From Nitrosopumilaceae archaeon (GTDB lineage Archaea > Thermoproteota > Nitrososphaeria > Nitrososphaerales > Nitrosopumilaceae), in the NCBI GenBank assembly GCA_013330055.1, contig DUJB01000085.1, positions 2,066-9,665 on the forward strand: a stretch of DNA of 7,600 nt, read 5' to 3'. Below, in pieces: positions 1 through 5,066 of this stretch. A program made the position numbers and the translations under genes. Each line of letters opens with the position of its first letter. The first letter of the stretch is position 1. The notes under the pieces are model-generated. The model was not told the DNA's origin. It made no database searches and worked only from the letters and a program-made list of their open reading frames with translations.

Positions 1-747
1 GCAGTAAGCATTAGACTAACTGATACTGTTGGAGAGGCAGCAACGTTACTGTCTCATTACTTGGAATCATTTACTGATTCGTTAGTTGTAATAAAAGATG
101 AGAGACCAGTAGGTGTAATAGGTGGAATCGAACTTTTGGACGGTGTTTTAAAAAATCCGACCTCTGATTTTTTCGATAACACTTCAGTCAGCAAAATAAT
201 GAATGAAAAACTAACTATCATTACAAAACTGACTAGATTATCTGATTTACTAAAACAATGGCAAGAAACTAGACGTGCCTTTGCAATCATATCAAATCCA
301 TATTCTGGTTACTCGGCGGTTTCAGCTAGAAAGATACTTGAAATTGCTATTATGTATGAAGGTGTCATGACAATTTCTGAAATTCCTAAAAAACGAGCTG
401 TCACTTTTAATAATAATTACACGGTAAGGGACATCATAACTTCAATGTTTGAAAACAAAACTCGCAAGTTGATTCTTGAGCAAACATCCTCATTCATCAG
501 TGACAGAATAATTATCGAGAAGATTGTTAGAGATTTGAACCATTTACATAACATTAAAGGGTTTTTAGATATGAAAGCACCCATCTTTAAATTAGAAAAT
601 GCAAAAATGATTTCTGAAAATTCTAGCATTCAAGACGCATCCAAAATAATGTATGAAATGTTATCCCCATATCTTATGGCCAATGACCAGGCCATAAGCC
701 CATGGGATGTTGTTATGAGTCTAAAATCAGAAAAGTTTGTACGATAA
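1..747 (+). CDS. Multi-CBS-domain protein, 5' end outside window
   Basis: The frame is open from base 1, so the gene begins upstream. The TTG at 61 lies inside a CBS fold and is not a start. The 248 visible residues form four CBS-like repeats (two Bateman modules), at about residues 1-50, 60-115, 122-178 and 190-243. The first has the typical strand 'SLVVIKDERPVGVIGGIELL'; the second begins 'SVSKIMNEKLTII'; the third 'TISEIPKKRAVTF' and the fourth 'KAPIFKLEN' are more divergent. CBS pairs usually bind AMP, ATP or S-adenosyl ligands and regulate a partner, but no catalytic domain is visible here. The TAA stop at 745-747 is 7 bp from the stop of the convergent PRTase gene, leaving no room for a separate terminator. 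This is the second four-CBS protein in the window; the other is at 3494-4261. The CBS assignment is firm for the first two repeats and weaker for the last two. Confidence 0.75.
   Translation, partial: AVSIRLTDTVGEAATLLSHYLESFTDSLVVIKDERPVGVIGGIELLDGVLKNPTSDFFDNTSVSKIMNEKLTIITKLTRLSDLLKQWQETRRAFAIISNPYSGYSAVSARKILEIAIMYEGVMTISEIPKKRAVTFNNNYTVRDIITSMFENKTRKLILEQTSSFISDRIIIEKIVRDLNHLHNIKGFLDMKAPIFKLENAKMISENSSIQDASKIMYEMLSPYLMANDQAISPWDVVMSLKSEKFVR
673..698. repeat. 9-bp perfect inverted repeat inside the CBS gene
   Basis: CTTATGGCC (673-681) and GGCCATAAG (690-698) are perfect complements around an 8-nt loop, about 50 bp before the stop codon. In RNA this would be a stable hairpin near the 3' end of the message. 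It lies in coding sequence (residues around LMANDQAIS). One such repeat in a window this size could be chance. Confidence 0.5.
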
Positions 748-754
748 GGTCTAC

Positions 755-1426
755 CTATTCCATCAATTTTATCTTGTACCCATGTTTACTCATAATTTCT
801 TGTACTTGATAATCATCAACCTGATCAAATTCACGGTAAAACTCTCCAACTGCATTAAAGTAGACAGGCGCTTGTAGAATTACAACTTTGTCTACTACTT
901 TATTCATCTGATCAATAGTTTCTTTTGGCCCTACAGGTATTGCTACTATGATTTGTTTTGGTTTTTGTTTTTTTACCCATTGTACAGCTACAAACATGGT
1001 TGCTCCTGTAGCAATTCCATCATCAACTAATACCACGGTTCTTCCTTCCAAATGATATTCTTTGGTGCCTCTAAATCTTATCAATCTACTTTCTATTTCC
1101 TTCATTTGTGCAGATATCTCTGAATCAATGTATTTCTGGGGAACGTTTAGCATCATTGTAATGTCTGCATTTGGAAAATAACTTCCATCATGTGTAACTG
1201 CACCAATAGCAAGTTCCTGATTATGAGGAGCACCTACTTTTCTTGAAACTAGGATATCCAGTTTTGCACCTAATTCAGAAGCTATGACGTCACCTGTAAC
1301 TACACCGCCCCTTGGAATGGCGAGAATTATCGGATCTTCTTTTTTTAGCCATTCTAGCTTTTTGGCTAGTCTCTTGGCTGCATCTACTCTATCTTTAAAA
1401 ATTACATAAGAATTATTAGATTCCAA
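755..1426 (-). CDS. Type I phosphoribosyltransferase-domain protein
   Basis: This 223-residue protein has a PRTase fold. The PPi loop is at residues 37-41 (IPRGG). The PRPP-binding signature is at 131-143 (VVLVDDGIATGAT), with the acidic pair D135/D136 and the T-G-A-T phosphate loop. Between them lies a helical hood (about 95-120). Family members bind PRPP and transfer its ribose-phosphate to a base, or act as PRPP-sensing regulators. This subgroup, often next to or fused with dienelactone hydrolase domains, has no substrate I can name. The start is TTG at 1426-1424, supported by AGGAG at 1438-1434 on the coding strand, seven bases upstream. That site lies in the last codons of the hydrolase gene, and the two genes overlap by 11 bp, so translation is probably coupled. 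The stop is 7 bp from the convergent CBS gene. Domain call is firm; reaction is unknown. Confidence 0.85.
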   Translation of the reverse strand: MESNNSYVIFKDRVDAAKRLAKKLEWLKKEDPIILAIPRGGVVTGDVIASELGAKLDILVSRKVGAPHNQELAIGAVTHDGSYFPNADITMMLNVPQKYIDSEISAQMKEIESRLIRFRGTKEYHLEGRTVVLVDDGIATGATMFVAVQWVKKQKPKQIIVAIPVGPKETIDQMNKVVDKVVILQAPVYFNAVGEFYREFDQVDDYQVQEIMSKHGYKIKLME

Positions 1427-2309
1427 CCGTCGTCTCCTTTTTCGATTTTGTCTGATTTTTTATTTTGGTGAGATGGGTTACAAACCAATCAGATGCAAGT
1501 CGTGCAACTTGTTCAAGTGTTCCAGGTTCTTCAAACAAATGAGTAGCGCCAGGAACTATTGCTATTTTTTTTTCGGTCTCAAGTAGATTCAATGCTTCTT
1601 CGTTCATCTCTATGACTTGACTGTCATTTCCACCAACAATGAGAAGAGTAGGCGCTTTAACACGGGACAATATTGGTCCTGCTAAATCTGGTCGTCCTCC
1701 CCTTGAGACAATTGCATTGATTGCGTCAGGACAATCAACTGAGGACACCAAGGCTGCTGCTGCCCCTGTGCTCGCACCAAAATATCCTATATTGAGATTT
1801 TTGGTATCTGGGTTTTTTATTAACCAGTTAGTAGTGTCAACTAATCGTTTGGCCAGTAAATCAATATCAAATCTCAGGTGTGCAGTATAATCATCAACTT
1901 TTTCTTCATCTTCGGTAAGTAAATCAATCAATAATGTAGCAAGACCAGCTTTTTGAAGGACTTGAGCGACATACTTGTTTCTAGAACTGTGCCTGCTGCT
2001 CCCACTGCCATGTGCAAACAACACGATTCCTTCCGCATTCTTTGGAATGGTCAAATCACCATGTAATTTAATAGAATCAATGGGAATTAATACAGAACGT
2101 ACTTCGGTGTAAAGTCCATGTCTTTTGCTTATAGGTGCCAATCCCACAATTCCATCTAGGATCATCGAATGACTCTCTTGATTACAGCATGTACAGTTTA
2201 TCTTCAAACAATCTCTTGCAAAGCCATGATCACATTCTTTACACGTACATGCAGTATCACGACCAATCATATTTTCTCCAACATTAGTTGATTTTGAGCG
2301 GTCATTCAT
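1416..2309 (-). CDS. Dienelactone-hydrolase-like alpha/beta hydrolase with N-terminal Cys cluster
   Basis: This 297-residue protein has two parts. Residues 21-47 hold a dense possible metal site: C21, C23, C26, H28, C34, C39, C41, C42 and H47. Residues 70-280 are an alpha/beta hydrolase core: oxyanion region at 97-103 (LFAHGSG), nucleophile elbow G178-A-S180-T-G182, acid D229 in GGNDS and H257 in GATHLF. The complete Ser-Asp-His triad argues for an active serine hydrolase; classical dienelactone hydrolase uses Cys, so an esterase or thioesterase is as likely. The substrate is unknown. Translation could start at ATG 2309, or at ATG 2270 (residue 14), which has GGAG five bases upstream; both keep the Cys cluster. 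The gene lies 9 bp after the zinc-site gene and overlaps the PRTase by 11 bp, suggesting one operon. No signal peptide is seen, so it is cytoplasmic. The charged C-terminal tail (281-297) is extra to the fold. Confidence 0.85.
   Translation of the reverse strand: MNDRSKSTNVGENMIGRDTACTCKECDHGFARDCLKINCTCCNQESHSMILDGIVGLAPISKRHGLYTEVRSVLIPIDSIKLHGDLTIPKNAEGIVLFAHGSGSSRHSSRNKYVAQVLQKAGLATLLIDLLTEDEEKVDDYTAHLRFDIDLLAKRLVDTTNWLIKNPDTKNLNIGYFGASTGAAAALVSSVDCPDAINAIVSRGGRPDLAGPILSRVKAPTLLIVGGNDSQVIEMNEEALNLLETEKKIAIVPGATHLFEEPGTLEQVARLASDWFVTHLTKIKNQTKSKKETTVGI
1434..1438 (-). promoter_or_regulatory. Shine-Dalgarno site fixing the TTG start of the PRTase
   Basis: The coding strand reads AGGAG, then a 7-nt spacer, then TTG. 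It lies within the 3' end of the upstream hydrolase gene. No ATG in this frame precedes the conserved fold, so this site decides the start. Confidence 0.6.
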
Positions 2310-2318
2310 AATAGAATC

Positions 2319-2582
2319 TCAATAACCCACAAAAGTATCCGGTAACCCCTGTTCATCTACCCAATGATGTGTTTCATTACATCTCCTACAAATTAAGACC
2401 TCTCTCCAATTTTGTGTAACTGATTCTGGTAATTGTTCTAGACTAGACCATAAACCCACTTTAATACCGGCAGGCTTTCCACAAAAATAACACAATCCTT
2501 GATCTGATTCATCAATACGTATTTTTTTTTCGGTGCTCAACAAGTTGCTGTCTACATATTCTAATAAAAAGCATAAATTCAA
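2319..2582 (-). CDS. Small two-CxxC zinc-site protein, function unknown
   Basis: This protein of up to 87 residues has two CxxC knuckles: CYFC at about 31-34 and CRRC at about 65-68, followed by H71/H72. They are spaced as in a zinc ribbon or a degenerate HNH-type treble clef. The core between them (IKVGLWSSLEQLPESV..NWREVLICRRC) looks like one folded domain. No catalytic HNH histidine-asparagine set is clear, so I assign no nuclease role. The start is uncertain. No ATG is available in frame; the longest version starts at TTG 2582, and tandem TTGs at 2543 and 2540 would give a protein starting just before STEKKIRI. A run of nine A on the coding strand (2530-2522) lies early in the frame. One A fewer would join it to an ATG at 2589, so a sequencing or slippage effect is possible. 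It is probably the first gene of the operon with the hydrolase (9-bp gap) and PRTase, directly downstream of the structured RNA. Confidence 0.6.
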   Translation of the reverse strand: MNLCFLLEYVDSNLLSTEKKIRIDESDQGLCYFCGKPAGIKVGLWSSLEQLPESVTQNWREVLICRRCNETHHWVDEQGLPDTFVGY

Positions 2583-2601
2583 TTATCATAGTTGGAAATC
2601 T

Positions 2602-2606
2602 AAAAA
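2602..2606 (-). terminator. U-tract after the 3' stem of the structured RNA
   Basis: On the minus strand TTTTT directly follows the ACCC arm of the outer stem. Archaeal RNA polymerase terminates at U-runs, so this may be the RNA 3' end or a conditional terminator 20 nt before the earliest start of the zinc-site gene. The tract is short. Confidence 0.35.
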
Positions 2607-2724
2607 GGGTAATAACCTCACCAAGACTAGGATTTTGGTAATCCTTTGGTTACCAGTCACCCTCAAAACATAGTTCCTTTCGGTTCTGTGCTTTTACTTA
2701 GCGGCTACTACCCGAAGGTAATGC
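2602..2724 (-). ncRNA. Unidentified structured RNA or 5' leader
   Basis: Read on the minus strand, this stretch forms three hairpin units. (1) 2724-2704: GCATTACC pairs with GGTAGT-a-GC (one bulged A, one G-U), capped by UUCG with the preferred C-G closing pair. (2) 2695-2665: AAAA/TTTT, then CACAG/CTATG (one wobble), an AA/AA internal loop, and CC/GG around a GAAA tetraloop. (3) 2663-2606: outer AGGGT/ACCCT, then GACT/AGTC, then GGATT/AATCC, with a 14-nt bulge on the 3' side, followed by TTTTT. The tetraloops are canonical only on the minus strand, which sets the direction. Hand-counted GC is about 42%, against about 19% in 2725-2853. The hexamer ATTACC occurs three times and could exchange partners. 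It does not match tRNA, 5S, SRP or RNase P RNA or a riboswitch I know. A stand-alone ncRNA and a regulatory leader of the downstream operon are both possible; exact ends are estimates. Confidence 0.5.
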
Positions 2725-2732
2725 TGAATCAG

Positions 2733-2740
2733 TTAATAAA
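2733..2740 (-). promoter_or_regulatory. Candidate TATA box for the structured RNA / operon
   Basis: The minus strand reads TTTATTAA after a run of Ts. The usual 25-27 bp spacing would start transcription near 2710, which would trim the first hairpin. A second AT-rich candidate (minus TTTAAAATTATT, near 2812-2823) would start near 2790 and include the whole structure. The sequence cannot decide between them. Confidence 0.3.
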
Positions 2741-2745
2741 AAAAT

Positions 2746-2770
2746 GATCATGATTATCACTAATGATAAT
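2746..2770. promoter_or_regulatory. Operator-like inverted repeat with Fur-box-like sequence
   Basis: ATTATCA (2753-2759) and TGATAAT (2764-2770) are perfect inverted arms around CTAA. On the minus strand 2764-2746 matches the bacterial 19-bp Fur consensus at 15 of 19 positions by hand comparison. It lies directly upstream of the candidate TATA box, where archaeal regulators often bind. AT-rich sequence raises the chance of a false match, so the regulator is unassigned. The rest of the gap (2771-2853) is about 20% GC and shows nothing else I can name. Confidence 0.35.
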
Positions 2771-2853
2771 TCGTTTTGGTTTTCAAAATACTGAAATTAC
2801 AAAATCAGGATAATAATTTTAAATTTGTTTTAATCATAGATTTGTATTATTAA

Positions 2854-3504
2854 TTAACGTATTATCATAACGGGGCAGTTACCTTCCTCGGATATCTTTC
2901 TGCTAATACTCCCTAAGGCCATTATTTTACCAATTCCTGAAAGCCCCCTACTACCAATAACAATAAGATCAACATCATGTCTATTCGCAAATTTTAGGAT
3001 AGCATTTACTGCATTTCCTGTTTGAATTTCATAATATGTCTCAATACCCATCTTTCTACAAGACTGCATCTCAGAATCTAGCATTTTATCGGCTTTTGAT
3101 TTGACAGATTCTAAGAGGTGTGTTGACCATTTTTTCAATTTTTTATCCAACATGATTCCAAGTAACATGCCAGGAGGTTTTACTGCTGAAACATCAACAA
3201 TCATGAGAAGATATAGTGTAGAGCCAAACTTTTTTGCAATTTCAGATGCTTCATTCAAGGCTTCTTTTGAATATTTGGAACCATCATAAGGTACTAGGAT
3301 TTTTTTGTATTTTTGAATACTTGAGAAAAATTTTCCATTCATTTGTTCTGTCATCTTTGATGTAGCTTGATCAATAATGGAAAGATGTTTGAGGAATTTT
3401 TCAAAACTTCCATATGTTGCCCTCCCCTTCATTTGTTCTACGGTGTTTTTTATAATTAATATCTGGTTTCTTAACTCACGTTCATAATCAGATTCATTCT
3501 GCAT
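2854..3504 (-). CDS. Universal stress protein (UspA family) with helical N-terminal extension
   Basis: From ATG 3504 the protein has 216 residues. An upstream in-frame ATG at 3519 would add five, but GGAGG at 3515-3511 sits six bases before ATG 3504 and decides the start. Residues 1-65 are charged and predicted helical, not part of the usual ~140-residue fold. The Usp domain begins at about 67 (KKILVPYDGS, the nucleotide-binding Asp/Gly turn) and ends with the ATP-loop GSRGLSG...LGS and CPVMIIR. The usual pattern G-2X-G-9X-G-S/T has ten residues instead of nine in the second gap (LSGIGKIMAL), a small departure in the phosphate-binding loop. Such proteins bind ATP or AMP as cytoplasmic dimers and respond to stress or energy state. 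The gene overlaps the upstream four-CBS gene by 11 bp, so both adenine-nucleotide sensors are probably made together. The helical extension may join partners, possibly the CBS protein; that is inference. Confidence 0.88.
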   Translation of the reverse strand: MQNESDYERELRNQILIIKNTVEQMKGRATYGSFEKFLKHLSIIDQATSKMTEQMNGKFFSSIQKYKKILVPYDGSKYSKEALNEASEIAKKFGSTLYLLMIVDVSAVKPPGMLLGIMLDKKLKKWSTHLLESVKSKADKMLDSEMQSCRKMGIETYYEIQTGNAVNAILKFANRHDVDLIVIGSRGLSGIGKIMALGSISRKISEEGNCPVMIIR

Positions 3505-4261
3505 AAAATGCCTCCACAATATCTCTTGCAGTTACTATCCCAACTATCTTATCTTTGTCAGTTAATGCAAGTCTTTTTATTTTCTTGGAAGCCATTAAGC
3601 GTGCCGCATCATTACCTCGTATGCCAATTTTTGCAGTCACTAGTGGAGAAGAACAGTAATTTCCTAATTTTTCTGTCAACACAACTTTCTGTGACAGAAC
3701 ATTAACCAATAGATCTCTTTCCGTAAATATTCCATAAGGTGTGTCATGTTTTGTTATGATTACGCTACCTATTCTTTTTTGATACATCAGTTTTATTGCT
3801 TTGAAAATTGAATCAATGTGTGCACATTCATAAACTTTTTTACTTGTTACTTTGTCAAGTGGAGGATTGATTCCAGTTTTTCTAAACCCTCTTAACATAT
3901 CAGAAGCAGTTATTATTCCAACTAATTTTTCATTCTCAAATACAAGTAGTCGTTTTTTCTTTGAAATCATCAGTTTTGCTGCATCAAGTATTGACATCCT
4001 AGGTGAGATGGGCGCAAATGATTGTGTAAGTATGTCTTTTATTGGCTCAATAGGAATATCTCCTCGTCGTACTAAATACGATAGGATTTCCCTTTCAGTA
4101 AGCAGACTGCTTGGTTTGCTTTTTTCTTTTATTATCAAATTTCCAATTCCATGGTTTGCCATAATGGATATTGCTACTGGGAATAGGACATCAGAATCCC
4201 TAGTTATTGGTTCGGAAGTCATAAAATCACCTACTTTCAATTCAATTGTTTCAAGTACCAT
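3494..4261 (-). CDS. Four-CBS-domain (double Bateman) protein
   Basis: This 255-residue protein consists almost wholly of four CBS repeats, at about 10-63, 74-126, 136-187 and 197-251. Each ends in a recognisable strand-helix signature: SSLLTEREIL, VGIITASDML, YGIFTERDLL and VGIVTARDIV. The last three keep the T-x-x-D pattern that contacts the ligand ribose in AMP/ATP-binding CBS pairs; the first has Glu in that place. No enzymatic, DNA-binding or membrane segment is attached, so it is likely a stand-alone cytoplasmic ligand-sensing regulator. Start ATG 4261 has no clear Shine-Dalgarno; a TATA-like site at about 4300-4307 read leftward would give a short leader. It is the first gene of the minus-strand block and overlaps the UspA gene by 11 bp. 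Such CBS/Usp pairing points to sensing of adenylate energy charge, but the ligand is not shown. Confidence 0.9.
   Translation of the reverse strand: MVLETIELKVGDFMTSEPITRDSDVLFPVAISIMANHGIGNLIIKEKSKPSSLLTEREILSYLVRRGDIPIEPIKDILTQSFAPISPRMSILDAAKLMISKKKRLLVFENEKLVGIITASDMLRGFRKTGINPPLDKVTSKKVYECAHIDSIFKAIKLMYQKRIGSVIITKHDTPYGIFTERDLLVNVLSQKVVLTEKLGNYCSSPLVTAKIGIRGNDAARLMASKKIKRLALTDKDKIVGIVTARDIVEAFYAE
3511..3515 (-). promoter_or_regulatory. Shine-Dalgarno site fixing the UspA start
   Basis: The coding strand reads GGAGG, then a 6-nt spacer, then ATG at 3504. It lies inside the end of the CBS gene and indicates coupled translation. It favours ATG 3504 over the ATG at 3519, which precedes the site. 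Confidence 0.7.
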
Positions 4262-4294
4262 AAACTGACAATTAAAATCCGCAGTATTTGTCTG

Positions 4295-4309
4295 TGAAAC
4301 TAAATTTCA
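4295..4309. promoter_or_regulatory. Inverted repeat in a shared divergent promoter
   Basis: TGAAA (4295-4299) and TTTCA (4305-4309) are perfect inverted arms around CTAAA. The centre (TAAATTT) is TATA-like on both strands. At the usual 25-27 bp spacing it would start leftward transcription near 4277 for the CBS gene and rightward near 4330 for the transporter. The 64-bp gap has no better candidate for either gene. It could be a two-way promoter, an operator, or both. Confidence 0.4.
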
Positions 4310-4325
4310 ATGATGAGAATCAGCT

Positions 4326-5060
4326 GTGAAAATTCAAGAGATGTTTATGCTACCCTCAATTTGTGATTCAATTGACATGAAATGGTATTTTGAGGATTTT
4401 GTATATGGTTCAATTGATGGAGCTGTAACAACTTTCGCGGTGGTTGCAGGTGCAAGTGGTGCAGTATTATCGCCCTCTGTAGTGTTGATACTCGGATTTG
4501 CAAATCTCTTTGGAGATGGGTTTTCAATGGCCATTGGGAATTATCTTGCTTCAAAAACGCGTAAAGAATACATCGAAAAAGAAAGACGTAAAGAAGAATG
4601 GGAAATTGATAATTTAGCAGAACAAGAGAAACAGGAGATTCGCGATATTTATGCAAATAAAGGATTCAAAGATGAATTATTGGACCAAATTGTAAGGATA
4701 ATCACATCTAGACGAAAAGTATGGTTAGATACAATGATGAAAGAAGAACTTGGTTTAATTGAAGGAAAAAGACGACCAATAGACACTGCAATAAGCACGT
4801 TTACTGGTTTTAACATCATAGGATTAATTCCATTAATTCCGTTCGTTTTTTTCTTTACATCAGATTCTGGCTTGTCTAGTTCTGACGTATTTCCATATTC
4901 TGTAATTTTTACTGTAATTGCATTCTTTTTAGTTGGTATTTTGAAGGGAAAAATTGTAAAAAGATCGTTGTTCAAATCTGGTACCTACACACTTGCTGTT
5001 GGTGGGATTGCCGCCATTATTGCTTATCTTGTAGGCTATTTACTGAGTCTAGTTGTTTGA
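4326..5060 (+). CDS. VIT1/CCC1-family Fe2+/Mn2+ transporter
   Basis: This protein of up to 244 residues has the full family plan. TM1 (about 24-46, DFVYGSIDGAVTTFAVVAG) carries the conserved Asp31. TM2 (50-75) contains GDGFSMAIGNYLA with D64 and M68, positions that line the metal path in the family. A long charged cytoplasmic segment (76-148), rich in Glu (KEYIEKERRKEEWEI; MMKEELGL), matches the metal-collecting helices. Three TM helices follow, at about 155-178, 190-207 and 215-243. Family members move Fe2+ or Mn2+ out of the cytosol, usually against protons. In an archaeon this means export or buffering; direction is inferred. The annotated start is GTG 4326, but ATGs at 4341, 4347 and 4377 are possible. 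The candidate promoter at 4300-4307 would start RNA near 4330, downstream of the GTG, which favours 4341. The stop is 6 bp before the permease start. Confidence 0.85.
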   Translation: MKIQEMFMLPSICDSIDMKWYFEDFVYGSIDGAVTTFAVVAGASGAVLSPSVVLILGFANLFGDGFSMAIGNYLASKTRKEYIEKERRKEEWEIDNLAEQEKQEIRDIYANKGFKDELLDQIVRIITSRRKVWLDTMMKEELGLIEGKRRPIDTAISTFTGFNIIGLIPLIPFVFFFTSDSGLSSSDVFPYSVIFTVIAFFLVGILKGKIVKRSLFKSGTYTLAVGGIAAIIAYLVGYLLSLVV

Positions 5061-5066
5061 GTTGCC

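Noticed and set aside
57..290. 77-codon minus-strand open frame opposite the left CBS gene
   Set aside because: It is antisense to the CBS frame that is open across the window edge, with no start signal or domain.
1565..1573. Frameshift in the hydrolase at its nine-A run
   Set aside because: The catalytic His and the whole C-terminal fold follow in the same frame, so the gene is intact as read.
2602..2724. tRNA, 5S rRNA, SRP RNA, RNase P RNA or a known riboswitch (TPP, cobalamin, fluoride) in the gap
   Set aside because: There is no GGTTC-type T-loop with an acceptor stem, no recognisable core motif of the other RNAs, and the length is wrong for RNase P and SRP RNA.
3852..4268. 138-codon plus-strand open frame opposite the four-CBS gene
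   Set aside because: It is antisense to a clear four-CBS protein, and its translation shows no domain or sensible composition.
4345..4656. 103-codon minus-strand open frame opposite the metal transporter
   Set aside because: The product is a low-complexity His/Leu/Gln-rich string, antisense to a recognised membrane protein; it is a shadow frame.
4649..4975. 108-codon minus-strand open frame
   Set aside because: It is antisense to the transporter's last helices; its hydrophobic look comes from the complementary strand of TM codons.
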